DNA of 64,000 nt from Lytechinus variegatus (GCF_018143015.1 NC_054756.1:23111440-23175439); one strand, 5' to 3'; positions 32,601 through 44,401 are shown, counted from the stretch's first letter. Numbers and translations are program-made. The notes: a model not told the origin generated them from the letters alone.

Positions 32601-35600
32601 AAATAGTTGGCCACCTTATAGAAAATGATCTTCCGTGTGATGAACAGCATGGCTTTGTTCCTGGAGGCTCATGTCATGTGTGACACAGCTCTTGATGGTT
32701 ATGGAGAAATGGACAGTGATGCTGGATGTAGGAAGTCCTAGCGATGTACATGTAATCTACCTGGATTTCCAAAAAGCTTTCGATAGTTTCCCTCATCTGC
32801 GCCTCCTTTCCAAACTTGAGGTTTATGGTATAGGTGGCGAAATCAAAGCCTGGATAACGGACTTTCTCCAAGGAAGACAGCAGAGAGTTAAAGTCGATAA
32901 TGAATTATCTGACTGGACAAGGGTAAGGAGTGGAGTGCCGCAAGGCACTTAAGGCAGTATCCTCATCTTAACAATGTTTGTATGCCACTGAAGAACCCCC
33001 CTCTCCCGAAAAAATTCCCTGCACAGCATAGAGCAATATTTTTGTTTGTCATTCTCCCAACTGATGATTGAACACCAATTGAGACCTGGGATCTCCCACA
33101 TTGGAGCCTCTACTGTTCAGAGTTCCTGTCGAGGAAGGCAACCTTGCCCAGATTTGGGTCGTGCCTAAGTTATTTATCCATAAATTATACCATGCAAGAG
33201 AACAATTCCATAGATTTTATTGATAAAAGGCAATCTTGAATTCGATCTTGACACATTATGTCGTGGCCAGGCTTATAAAACCTTGTATTTCAAAATTTAC
33301 AAAATTTGAGGACAGCTTAGAAATTCTTGTTAGAAAAGGCTTTAAAAAAAGGCTGAATTATAAAATGTCGCAATGGTAGGGGAGATCAGGGTTAGTTGGA
33401 ACGCGGGGTAAGTTCAAACATTGTAATTTTTTCTAACGCCTGTAAAATAAATTTATGCAATACTGCCCTCAATTTATTGCTCTTAATAGTCCAACTAACC
33501 CCGATCTCCCCTACAGTCTCATATTGTCTTAAAATAGTCTCCTGAAACCTGTGAAAAGATCTTTCGAGGCAACAGAATGTTGCTACCCATGGTCATGTTA
33601 TTCTAAAATCTAGCTTATTCGGAGCTATCATCAAAATATTTGAATTTTGAGATACAAGATTTTAATCATATTGATAATGCATTTCTTGTATAGCGCATAT
33701 CACATCATGTCATAACGTCCCTATGCGCTTCCAAAGGACTTGGATATTATTACCCTGGCTTTAGCCCCGCAGCCATTTACAGCGCGGTGCCATTTCAAGG
33801 AATAAATTCCTGCCAGGTACCCATTCACCTCACCTGGGTTGAGCGCAGCACAATGGGGATGAATTTCTTGCTGAAGGAAATTACGCCATGGCTGGGATTG
33901 GAACCCATGACCCCCTGTTTCAAAGTCAGAAGACTAATCCTCTGGGCCACAATGCTCAACAAGATTTTTTCAGCTCAGCCACGATGTATGAGAAATATAT
34001 TGATATTTGGCAACTACTTCTATAAAATTTCATCATTTTTTTTACTCCAGCCTATTCCATGGGACTTCAACGTGGATGAGCTCCATTACTGGGTCCACTA
34101 CGGCCTGGTCATTTTTGGGGCCGTCTTCACTCTTGTATCCTTCGTGGTTCAGTTCCGGGAGCCTGCAACCTATGGTAAACATGAAGACAAGCCGGACAAC
34201 TACAAGGAGGTCACCAAAAATGGAGCCACTCGTGTTGAACTTTCAGAGGGCGACGACGATCCTTTGACTGCTGAACAGGACTCGACCACACAACTGGAGG
34301 TAAGCATTGGCTTAAAAATTTCTGCTAGATTGGCTTCATTATTGTGACACAATTCTTTTGTATCAGGGTTTTTTTTCCCAACTTGAATATAGATAGGACT
34401 TATTTGTAAAACAATTGATCATTTCCGGGAATTAGACTGCTATATATTTTATTCAAATGTCTTGTGTGGCAGGTTTATTGCATTGGACTGTCCAGAACAT
34501 TGGTGAACTCTTCCCCAAATAATCCCACTCTGTAACTGCTGATTAAAACGATCTGCTGTCCCACTCGTCACGTTCCCTTTATCTCTATAGCCCGATTTCT
34601 AGTACTATATGTATTTATGTAGAAAGGAATTCATCAAGACTGTACATACTGTACATGTTCCTGGTCATACTACTGATCCGGTGCGGATGGATGATCCAAC
34701 TGGGTTAGACACAATCATTTTGAGGGGAATTATTCTGCACAAACGCCCCACGCTAGTACGCCCCACCTGAAAAGATGATGAGGCCGATGATGATGATAAT
34801 AATTATGAATGTGATTACATGTATGACGATGACGATGGTAATTACAATCATATAGCGCATAATATTCATTATCTTGAGAACATTTGGTGATTTATCTCAT
34901 TCAAATTGATCCACTGCTGCTGTTGGATCTTGTCTGTAGATATGTTATGCTCATCACTTACACAAAAAAAAGGAATTCATATTTTATCTTTTGTGACTTC
35001 AGAGAAAAGATCAAGCACGGAGTGGCTGTCTCATTCCTCAGCGGATAGGACACTTTTGCTCTGACGGACCACCAGGTTGTATTCTCTTCCCATTGGTTAG
35101 TACTTTGAAGGGGTTGAATGGTATAGTGTTTAAAAAAAGATTCAGGCAGTTTAGGAACATTCCAAGATACCTTGGAAGCTTATAACAAAGGCCTTTTTAT
35201 TTGCACAATATCAACTGTACGCATACCAGACTCCTGAAGATCGTTAATAGAACTTTGGAGAATTTTATAAATGCCAGGAGATATGTAATTGGGGTAAACA
35301 ATATTGATTACCAGTAGATAGCACTTATTTATTCTCACACACAAAAACTAGAATTGAAACATCAAAATTACATCACAAATCCCTCCCTTGTGACTTTTGA
35401 CATGTCACAAATTACACTTTTGCCTTTCATATTTGCTTACCTATGCATGACTTTATACCTAATCAATAAAATCTTCACTTATCATTTGCCAATAAATGCA
35501 ACATCTACCAAATAAGTGTGCAGAAAACTATTTTGTTGAAAAGTTATGCTATTTAGAAAAAAGGGAAACATTACCTTGTTGTGATCATAACATACATGTA

Positions 35601-38600
35601 TACTTATCTTATACCTTTACCTTTTTTATGAAGGGGGGGGGGGTTGGGATGTAAAGTCCTCCAAAATGTACATGTAAATAATGTATCATTGTAGCACTAG
35701 GCACTGCAACAATAGAGCTGTTAGCAGATTGTTTGCTCAAACATTTCTGTGCGACCAATACTGGTTGTAAGCTGTGTCAATTTGTTTTCTTTTTTGGTGT
35801 TTTTTTCTACAACATGATGACATGACCAGTCCTATTATTTGTTGATGTTGTTTTCTTTTCAGGTATTTTTCCTCTACGGCAGCATTACCGATCCTGTCAA
35901 TGTGGTATTCCTGTCTCTCTTCATAGCTCATTACTTTCATCGTGGGTTCATCCATCCATGTATCATGAAATACAGCAAAGCAAAGGTCCCATTCTGGTAT
36001 GTCCAAGCGTGTATTTTGCTCTGAATGAAATAAATTGATAATACGGCTCACTTTGCCTGTAAGTCAATTCTGTTGGAACTGCAGAGGTTTGTATGACTTT
36101 GTATCGGAGGAAACTTGCTTACATGCAGAAGAACTCATGCTTTGGATAATCTGGGCCCCGTCTTACAAAGGTTAAGGATTGATCCGATCAATCGTAACTC
36201 TACGAAAATCCATCAGTGTCATAATTTTATTCAGGAAAAATTTGCACAATGTCCTTTGTGTGCAAAAAGAAGCGCAGTGAATTTTCAAGAAAACAATGAA
36301 TGCATGAATATACATCATAGCTAGAAAATATTTTGAACAAACATGCTTAATAGAAGTTGACAACAATCCATAGTTGCGATTGGTCGGATCAATCATAACT
36401 CATTGTAAGACGGGGCCTTGGTTAGGAAAAAAAAATCAACTTCGAAAATGTTAAGCATATGGGAGGTTTACTTCTAATCACATTTACCTGTTATACAGTG
36501 TGAATGAATAAGATAATCCTAGAAAGCTTAGAAGGTAGTCTTCAGAGATGGAAGAAAATTGCAATATTTATGTTTTAGACATAGAAATGTGCCCGCTGGG
36601 AAAGTGACCTTGTTTTTAAAGTATTGCAATTTTATGTCATTTTATTTGGAAAATGTGTCCTTTCCTTGATTGTCTTTCGCTCTCCTCTTTCTCCATTTCT
36701 CCTACAGGATCACGGCCGCAGGGATATTCCCAAACTCGATATTCAGTTTTGTGAATGCTGACTGGACGGGATCTGCTAAATATAGTAATAACTACTACTA
36801 GTGAGTATAGACTTTGTGTGATTTACATATTTAAAGAAATAATATACAACAACGTTCTCATTACACTTTCTAAAACTAGTTCACTGGTAACCGGTTCAGG
36901 AAACCAGTTTGGAAGATTGCTTTGCTAGCGTTCCCACTTGATCACACCAAAGTGGTTTTGAAATCACTTCACTTAAAGCAATCTTGTTGCTATTGTTACG
37001 ATACTGCAACAAATAACAATAAAATAATTTGAAATTGATTTCCCTTTTTTATTACAGGAAATAATTAACCATATACAATCATAAATAAAACATAAATAAA
37101 TATTGATCTTATGTCTCTTGAGATTGCGATAATAATCCAAAGAAAAATCCAGTATTTAATCTAAGTTGGCTGGCGAAGATAAGTTCACAATGATGGCGAT
37201 GATGAAACTGATGTTGAAGCACGATGAATAACAAGAGTCAATGTAACGAGTTGAAATGTCCGTGAAGACGATGTTGATGATGATTAACAGTCAATTTCAG
37301 CAATCCATGGGTTGAAAAGCGTTCATTAAAACAGGTTGACGATCTGCAAACAGTTCATTGATGGTGTGTAAATAATTCCACAGAAGATAAATATTCCAGG
37401 TGGAAATAAAGTCTGCTCTGACATAAAGTCTGGTGTGAAACTCTTAGCTCTGACATAAAGTCTGGTGTGAAACTCTTAGCTCTGATCCGATATGATCTGA
37501 TCTGATGAAGTGATCTAGTATGATATGATGATGTTCTTGAAGAAACTGTCACCTTATATGTATATACACATTTCAATTAGTCTAGATACTTCTAGTATTC
37601 ACTTTGAAAAGAACATTCTCCTTCTTTCTGGAGTAATAACATTCTGGAAGACTCTTGAATGACCTCAGTGAAATTAACATGTCAACAAAATAGCTAAGCC
37701 TATTGTTCATTTCCACTACCAATACAAGTTTATTGTAAGGCAATCCCTATTGTTTAGCAGTCTGTATTGTAGTGAGAACAGTGTCTACATGTATGTGTTT
37801 GTCACACAAAGCCAATACAGCATTCTTTGCTTGACACAACATAGAAAAAACATGAGGGTGACATTTATGGTGTCTCTAAAATTCCTCCAAAATGCTTGCT
37901 TTTGGGTAACCATTCTTTTTAGAGTCACCCCAGGATCTGTCACAAAAAAATATTCAAGACGATTTAGAAAATCAAAATTTTAATTTTGGAAGAATAATGA
38001 TATTTGCTTTTGCTGCCTAATTGCTTGTTACCCCTAAAATATAACCCTTTACATGAAAGTAAACCCCCCCCCAAATCGCCCATATGTGGAAGATGGCGTC
38101 TAAAAATGGAAATAATTTTTCCTACCCTTCCTCTACGGCTAGCTTATGGAAACTGTACGTCCCCAAAATCGAGAGATACAAGTGACTGCAGGAAATCTAT
38201 TATTTACTTATTGATGATTGAAAATGAGTATGGTTTCAAATGTACTTTGAGCTTTTGAAGTCACCATTATTCGACATTTCAAAAGGTTCACTTAATGTAT
38301 AACCTATCTGATAATTGATTGTAAGTTTTTCATGGTTTGCCAAAGACTTTATTGTTGTCCATTGTGATATTGGTTGATCTTTTTTTTTTACAAATCTAGG
38401 TTATTAATTAAGAATTTGTGTTATAATTTTTGTTTATACTGATTTTTTTCCAATCCTATTTTTCAGTGATCCAAGGTTTATTATCGGTGTAGTGCTGTAT
38501 GTTGTCGGGTTCATCATAAACAGATGGGCAGACTGGAAACTGAGGAGTCTAAGGTCTTCGGGTAAGTATAAAATTGTATTCTGAAAAAAAAACTGCATTT

Positions 38601-41600
38601 CTAACAATAGACATAATCCACACAGGAAGAGGAACACTTGGATTAATTGTCTATTCCAGCTTTGGTTAGACCTTGATTTTCCGATTTTTTTTACACACTT
38701 TAGCAATAATACTTAACAACTGGTTATTTTTGCAATGCTTCTATTTTCACAAATTTCATGAGTTAGTGCTCACAAAATTTCAACTTAAGTTTATACAGCA
38801 TTCATAACACTACAAAGGAAATAGTGAGTGAGACACGTCATAGACTCTCTCATTTGCAGGTCACAGAATTGGGCATATTACTGTTGTGTGATAAATAAGC
38901 AGAACTTTAAATTCGCATAACTTTTTTATTTTACATCAGAGTTTGTTGTGCTTGGTTGATTTTGCTCTATTGATTCAATTCAACATATTTCTGGGGTAGA
39001 ATTGACCTTTAATCGGTTAGTAATTTCAGTGTGTTGTACAGCTGAATTGCATGTGCAGGCCACAGCAACAAGTTAGGCTTACGGATGTACAGGGCAATTA
39101 TGTCCAAACTATCAGAATCACAGGAATCTCTAATTTCTGAGAAATTAGAGGTAGATATATGTACAGTGTATCCCAGAAAAAAAAATCGAGATGTATCATA
39201 ACTTAATCACAAATACAATAGACAAATGACCTATCACTGTAAAGCTTAGAATCTCCTCTTTCGTTTGAAATAACATATCATTCTTCATTCCTGCATGAGT
39301 GAGCAAAAACAATGTGAAGAAAAAATACCAAAAAGTTACTTGGCATGCAGTATCTTTGTTTCAAAAAGAAAATAACATTTTTTATAAGTTTATTACTCAT
39401 AAATTTGATACATCAGTTCCAGAAAATGGTCAAGAAATATTGTTTATTTGAAATAAGGCTTTGATTTCAATGATTCAATAAAATGAAGAAGTTTTACAGG
39501 CTAGCATTGAGATATACTTGAATTTCGTTGACGATCAGCCATGTTTTGAGTCTTTTGTTAAATGTGAGATAGCTTCCGTGGGAAACTGGTGAAAACATTG
39601 TTGTTTAATAAAATTATAGAAATACAAGCATTGTTCTGAAGTAACAGAACTTTTTTATTTATTGACCATTTTCCATGATTGAGGTAAATTAAATATTGAA
39701 CTTTCTAGGCATGTGATTTTCTTTTTGAAATTCAGATATCCCCCGCCAAATGACTTTTTGGTATCCTTTGTTTTAATTGTTTTTAATCACTCATTTGTGT
39801 ATGAGGATTAATTTAAGTTATTTCAGATGAAAGAAGAGATTCTAAGCTTTTCGATGATAGGTCATTTGTCTATTAAGTTATGATAAATCATCGCTAAATC
39901 TTGGCTTCATTTTTTATGGGATGGACTGTATATTACACATGTTTTGGATAATCTGGTTTAAAAACTGTTTTGGCTTGGGGAATATTCACTTTATGAAATG
40001 TAGACTTACGCAAATTCACCTATGCATTTATACTATTAAAATCTTATCCTTTAGGTGGCGGTGGTTACTACATTCCGCGAGGGGGTCTCTTTGAGCTAGT
40101 ATCCTGCCCCAACTACCTTGGGGAACTGGTTGAGTGGTTCGGCTGGGCACTGGCTAACTGGTCAGCGGCTGGTCTGGTCTGGTGGCTCTTTGGCTGTTCA
40201 ACCTTCATACCGCGGTCAAGGGACAATCACAGATGGTCAGTAACACTTCCCTGTTTGGTTACATTAGAGCAAGCTTAAAACTGTCACCCAGATAATGAGT
40301 TCTTGGATCTTATCAGTATCTTCATCCTCCAAAAGAAATGATCTTTTGGAGATGACAGAATCTTGGATGTAGTCATGTCAACATCATGTTCATGTATAAG
40401 TGACGATCAGATGACCAAATTTTGGAGCATGTCATGTTCACATCCTTAGAAGATGAGTAGATTTTAGATCACATCTACATCTCATCCTCTGATCATGTCT
40501 TAAAATCTGCGATCTCGTCATCTGGGGGGCGTTTCATGAAAGGACTTGTCGGGCATTTTATCCGACAAGTACCAATTTATCCGACAGTTACCATAGGAAC
40601 AGTGCCTCTCAGCCAATCAGAATCAAGGAAAGATGTCAGATCTGACAACTTGTCGGATGAAAATATTGATGAAACGCTCCCCCGATCTATTGGTTAGCAA
40701 GATATTTACATGTGGATAATTATGTCAACATCTGGGTGGCACTTTTGAGCCTCCATATAGCCTCCATATTACTGGATTGTTCTATGGGGCTTTGGGGTAT
40801 TGAACTTGGGAATCACCGGGTCTCGACTCTCACAGATACTTTCAATAAATTCTGAGCAGTATGCTGCCTCCATATATTTCTTCTATAATCTCTCCAATTC
40901 TTCATAGACAAAACAAAAGGGAATGCAAGAAATCTGATTGGATTCCAGCCCAAAGAAGTAAAGCAGACCTTTATTAGGTTCTTTAGATAAATATGTCAGC
41001 TGGGGTAAAAATGGCAAGAACAGAATCCTATGAAATGAACACTGAAATATTTGTATCAAGGAAAGCTGTCAAAAATGTTAATGAATAACCTCTAGAAGTC
41101 CTTTTCATTTTAATAGAGCCTGAGGCCTTTTTGTCTCACCTGCATAGCAGAGTGAGACTATAGGCGCCGCTTTTCCGACGGCGGCGGCGGCGTCAACATC
41201 AAATCTTAACCTGAGGTTAAGTTTTGAAATGACATCATAACTTAGAAAGTATGTGGACCTAGCTCATGAAACTTGGCCATAAGGTTAATCAAGTATTACT
41301 GAACATCCTATTAGAGTTTCATGTCACATGACCAAGGTCAAAGGTCATTTAGGGTCAATGAACTTAGACCATGTTGGAGGAATCAACATCCAAATCTTAA
41401 CCTGAGGTTAAGTTTTTGAAATGTCATCATAACTTAGAAAATATATGGACCTAGTTCATGAAACTTGGACATGAGGTTAATCAAGTATCACTGAACATCC
41501 TGCATGAGTTTTATGTCACATGACCAAGGTCAAAGGTCATTTAGGGTCAATGAACTTTGGCCAAATTGGGGGTATCTGTTGAATTCCCATCATAACTTTG

Positions 41601-42525
41601 ATAGTTTTTGGATCTGATTCATGAAACTTGGACATAATAGTAATCAAGCATCACTGAACATTTTGTGCAAGTTTCAGGTCTCATGATTAAGGTCAAAGGT
41701 CATTTAGGGTCAATGAACTTTGGCCGAATTGGGGGTATCTGTTGAATTACCATCATAACTTTGAAAGTTTATTGGTCTAGTTCGTTAAACTTGGACATTA
41801 GAGTAATTAAGTATCACTGAACATCCTGTGCGCATTTCAGGTCACATGACCTAGGTCAAAGGTCAATGAACTTTGGCCAAATTTGGTGTATCTGTTGAAT
41901 TACCATCAAAACTTTGAAAGTTTATGGATCTGATTCATGAAACTTGTACATAAGAGTAATCAAGTATCACTGAACATCCTGTTCGAGTTTCAGGTCACAT
42001 GATCAAGGTCAAAGGTCATGTAAGGTCAATGAACTTTGGCCATGTTGGGGTTTTTTGTTGAATAACCATCATATCTCTGTAAATTTATTGGTCTAGTTCA
42101 TGAACATTAGACATAAGAGTAACCATGTATCACTGAACATCTTGTGCGAGTTAGAGTAGTTTTCAAAGTCAGCACTGCTGCTATATTGAACCGCGTGATG
42201 CAGGTGAGACAGCCAGAGGCATTCCACTTGTTTAAAATATTCAGGTTAATGTGTTTTTTCTTTTTGTTGTTTGTATCCATTTCAATGTAAAGCTCTCTGG
42301 TACAGAATAGTACTCGACAAATTAAAAGCCAGATCAAGATACATTTTATAGATTCCTTGTATGATTTAGTTCTTAAGATATTGAACAGATAAACATCTGG
42401 ATTCAATAAACATTATATGTGATGCTTATATATGCAACTTTTTTTTTATGTTTCCCTACAGGTACAAGAAGAAATTCAAGGAGTACCCGCCCAACAGAAA
42501 AGCCTTGATTCCTTTCATCTACTAG
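29638..42525 (+). CDS. SRD5A1: 3-oxo-5-alpha-steroid 4-dehydrogenase (steroid 5-alpha-reductase)
   Basis: NADPH-dependent reductase of delta-4,5 3-ketosteroids in the ER membrane. Eight exons, all phases matching: 29638-29661, 34051-34299, 35003-35095, 35863-35996, 36708-36800, 38467-38561, 40055-40235, 42462-42525; 310 residues. The first codes only MDSNLAAE. Residues 9-55 hold the first membrane span and the EPATYGKHED motif; IAHYFHR (143-149) contains the conserved His-Tyr; DPRFIIG, FIINRWAD and YIPRGGLFE...NYLGELVEWFGWALANWS follow. The C-terminus KKFKEYPPNRKALIPFIY matches vertebrate SRD5A1/2. The length exceeds the usual ~255-260 mainly through an acidic linker (about 60-100). Exon 3 is weakly conserved: Asp112 aligns where the family usually has Glu (WFLQELPS), and it is the least certain exon. 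Pro-orthologue of SRD5A1/SRD5A2 is likely; which is closer was not tested. Confidence 0.93.
30067..31717. mobile_element. element with GGGCTCGACA ends and TTGCCCG words, interrupted
   Basis: Starts AGGGCTCGACAAACCCGCTT and ends with TTGCTTGCCCGACAGGGCAA..TGTAGAGGCCT. Spaced GGGCAAG/TTGCCCG words lie near both ends. A hAT-like MITE is inserted at 30491-31433. A short reading frame at 31507-31722 (EKEMPRPAPVNQVQPGQKKKK) looks compositionally protein-like, but I recognise no family. Confidence 0.45.
30491..31433. mobile_element. hAT-like MITE with an 8-bp duplication and a large polypyrimidine tract
   Basis: Ends CAGGGTGACCAGACGTCCCG and the complement of AAATCTGGTCACACTG. Flanks GCCAGGAC (30483-30490) and GGCAGGAC (31434-31441) match in 7 of 8 positions. 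CAG...CTG ends with 8-bp duplications are typical of hAT elements. The interior (about 30620-31380) is almost entirely C/T on the plus strand; the 169-aa Leu/Phe/Ser ORF there is an artefact. Confidence 0.75.
32005..32955 (+). mobile_element. truncated LINE (CR1/L2-like reverse transcriptase), sense in SRD5A intron 1
   Basis: Plus-strand frames show NPKAFWRYTHSKLNTSCRSG, LNEFFATTFTDED, YKTAGPDGIYACFFKA, NYRPVSLTSVPCKILESLI, VIYLDFQKAFDSFPHLRLL, KAWITDFLQGRQQRVKV and VRSGVPQGT, i.e. RT blocks up to just before the catalytic FADD. Frame changes occur near 32215, 32490 and 32670. The endonuclease and the 3' half of the RT are absent. Sequence style is that of the CR1/L2/Rex group. Confidence 0.85.
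33379..33511. mobile_element. 133-bp MITE with GGGGAGATC ends and TA borders
   Basis: TA-GGGGAGATCAGGGTTAGT at the left; the complement of TAACCCCGATCTCCCC-TA at the right. TA on both borders suggests a Tc1/mariner-type element. SRD5A intron 1. Confidence 0.65.
33672..33957 (-). mobile_element. tRNA-derived SINE copy in SRD5A intron 1
   Basis: Same family as 2022-2293. On the minus strand the head reads GTGGCCCAGAGGATTAG with B-box-like GGGTTCCAATCCC. The body has GTTGAGCGCAGCACAATG on the plus strand. It lies antisense to SRD5A and ends about 90 bp before exon 2. The 33787 reading frame fuses SINE sequence to the true exon and is not the gene start. Confidence 0.75.
36154..36417. mobile_element. 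palindromic MITE of the GGCCCCGTCTTACAAAG type
   Basis: Inverted ends GGCCCCGTCTTACAAAG and its complement, with arms GATTGATCCGATCAATCGTA / TTGGTCGGATCAATCATAAC. Flanks are CTG and TTG. SRD5A intron 4. Confidence 0.75.
36801..38466. other. SRD5A intron 5, mostly unremarkable
   Basis: AT-rich intron. The only structure seen is a 32-bp tandem duplication at about 37416-37479 (CTGACATAAAGTCTGGTGTG in each unit). Confidence 0.6.
38820..39015. mobile_element. right-half remnant of a family C TTAA MITE
   Basis: Resembles the right half of 58374-58980: AATAGTGAGTGAG, CTCTCTCATTTG, CATAACTTTTTTATTTTACAT, CTCTATTGATTCAA and a terminal GAATTGACCTTTAA. The left half is missing. SRD5A intron 6. Confidence 0.6.
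39162..39930. mobile_element. palindromic mariner-like MITE (TACAGTSYATCCCA ends)
   Basis: Left TACAGTGTATCCCAGAAAAA and right complement TACAGTCCATCCCATAAAAA. Arms of over 100 bp share ATAGACAAATGACCTATCA and AAAGCTTAGAATCTC. TA borders and CAGT starts fit Tc1/mariner. SRD5A intron 6, ending about 125 bp before exon 7. Confidence 0.75.
40525..40681. mobile_element. MITE of the TTTCATGAAAGGACTTGTC family, copy 3
   Basis: Left end GGGGGCGTTTCATGAAAGGA after CTG; right end ...GATGAAACGCTCCCCC. Core AGTTACCATAGGAACAGTGC and AGCCAATCAG as in 2769-2924 and 23624-23791. SRD5A intron 7. Confidence 0.75.
41134..42235. mobile_element. DR1-bearing tandem-unit element, copy 2, in SRD5A intron 7
   Basis: Same family as 4654-5755 in the opposite orientation: TGTCTCACCTGCATAGCAGA at the left, GGCGCCGCTTTTCCGACGGC, then tandem units with AAGGTCAAAGGTCAT at about 41334, 41526 and 41690, and further copies to about 42010. 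Ends GCAGGTGAGACAGCCAGAGG and CATTCCACTTGTT. Confidence 0.8.
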
Positions 42526-42657
42526 CATTATGTCCCTTAATATGAAATATAGATAGCATTGTTACTAGGGTATCAATGAGAAGCTTGGGTCAGTACTTTT
42601 TTGCTGGTGTGCATTTCAAAGGCTTTGGCCCATATTTCTGAACTCAGGTTTGACTTT

Positions 42658-43155
42658 GGTGTGTTCAATGTCGGTTTTCAAATTTAAACGGCAACATAGA
42701 TTATGATTGAAAACGTGATTATAATGAGAAGCAAAGGATGTGTTCAATGTCCACTACTCCCGGTCATAAAAATAAACGTCTTTCAAATCATGATTGGGAG
42801 GGAAAATCTAAACGTCCAAAAAGATGCGCTTGTAAATGCGATCAGCTCGAAATTACGACCTTGAGCATCGCGAATGCGACATTGAACACAATTGAGTTTT
42901 GAAACGTTTATAAATTTGCTCTTGCAGTGGAAGCCTATACAAATAGGTGCCAGAACTGACTTTTTTTGTGGATGGGTCAAACTGAGCAGCGCTAACGAAA
43001 GCGGGAAATTTAAGACGATCCACATTTAAACAGCTTTATATTTTCGACACTGAACGGTGCACCGCTGATCGTGTTTGTTTTGGGTTTTTTGTAATTGAGT
43101 TTTCAATCATGATTCATGTTGCTGTTTGAATTTGAAAATTGACTTTGAACACACC
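42658..43155. mobile_element. ~500-bp MITE with GGTGTGTTCAATGTC ends
   Basis: Inverted ends of about 55 bp: GGTGTGTTCAATGTCGGTTT / complement of AAATTGACTTTGAACACACC, continuing TTTCAAATTTAAACGGCAAC / GTTGCTGTTTGAATTTGAAA. Inserted in 42627-43808. Confidence 0.75.
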
Positions 43156-43419
43156 CATAGACCATGGCCTATCTTTGTGCTAAAATATTATGAAAAGCCA
43201 AAAATGTCACAATTTTGTTTTGCTTCTTCTGTTTACTGTGCTCTTTCATAATTTTTTAACTGTGAAGACAGCCCTCCTATTCATCCTTCCGAGACCGTTA
43301 GGAATGATTTTAGAGTCGAATGAGCTTATTCATTGAACCATTACAGTTAAGAGATTTATGTGACAATTGGCTATCCATAGTTAACAACTTTAAACCAGAG
43401 TTATACCTGACTTCAGAAT

Positions 43420-43793
43420 GGTAAACTGCCAATTCGTCTACTGCCAACCCGTCCACTCACCACATGGTTTACTTTCATTTAGTCTAATGCAATTCCGTCC
43501 ATCAACATTTTGTCTAACAAACATTTGGTCCATTAACCATTTTGTCCAATTATCACTTTGTCTGATCACCATTTTGTCTCTGACCATTTCGTCTCATTAC
43601 CAGTTGGTGTAGTTTCCATTTCATTTTACCCAATTTAACACTTAGTCCAATCAGACCAAATGGTATATGGACCAACTGGTTATTAGACGGAATGACAGAC
43701 TAAATGAAAGTAGACCGTGTGGTGAGTGGACGAACTGGTGGTAGACCAAATGATAGTAGACGAATTGGCATTAGACGAATTGGAAGTAAACCC
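43420..43793. mobile_element. inverted element made of degenerate TTTGGTCTAAT words
   Basis: Ends GGTAAACTGCCAATTCGTCT and the complement of AGACGAATTGGAAGTAAACC. The body is about 20 spaced words of the form CATTTGGTCTAAT / CCATTTTGTCC on one arm and their complements on the other. Flanks TTCAGAAT (43412-43419) and TTCAGAGT (43794-43801) suggest an 8-bp duplication. Confidence 0.7.
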
Positions 43794-43869
43794 TTCAGAG
43801 TAAGGGCCTTCGTATTCATTTGTTCTACAAATAGTTGATCAACTTCTCAGATATCCTAAAACCAATTTA

Positions 43870-44275
43870 CATGTAGGGTAAATCCATTTGGTCTACTCTC
43901 GGTTTACTCTTGTCGATAATTGGTCTATGCTATGCTTGGTCTAATATCCACAGTCGAATTTTCATTTAGTCTTATGCCCAATTGATTCAATTTCCTGTAT
44001 GTGTACTTATTGTCTCGTACATGTATTTTGTCGAATGAAAATTCAATTCATTAACAGTTTGTCTATAAATCATATGGACCATATGGTGTATGTCTGAATG
44101 CATATTAGAGAAAATTGGTATAACTTAAATGGAATGTAAGAAAATGGTAAATGGGCATTGGCAATTGGACCAAATGATTTGTAGATGAATTGGTTATTGA
44201 CTAACGTAGATTAGACCATGTGGGATGAGATCAAATAGAAAGTAGACTAATTGCGTGTAGAGCAAGGTGCAATAT
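43870..44275. repeat. second block of degenerate TGGTCTA words
   Basis: Same spaced words (CATTTGGTCTACTC, AATTGGTCTATG, then complements such as TTGGACCAAATGATT). Probably a second, more decayed copy of 43420-43793. A remnant also occurs at about 10690-10815. Confidence 0.6.
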
Positions 44276-44401
44276 ACATGCTAATGCTGTGAATCTGAAT
44301 ATGAAATTCGAGGTGGCACTGCCTCCAGTGCCCATATGAGAAGCAAGGGTCAGTACTATGTTGATGGCCTGTAATTCAAGTGCCAAAGTTATGACGTCCA
44401 G

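Larger units (their letters stand above)
42627..43808. mobile_element. MITE with GGCCCATATTTCTGAACTCA ends, holding two insertions
   Basis: Outer ends GGCCCATATTTCTGAACTCA and ...ACTTCAG[..]AGGGCC match 1411-1688. The excess length is explained by elements at 42658-43155 and 43420-43793. Downstream of SRD5A. Confidence 0.7.

Noticed and set aside
33787-34050. Start of a 186-codon ORF running into SRD5A exon 2
   Set aside because: The first part is SINE sequence and an intron with a clear acceptor at 34050. The 8-codon exon at 29638 gives a better, phase-matched start.
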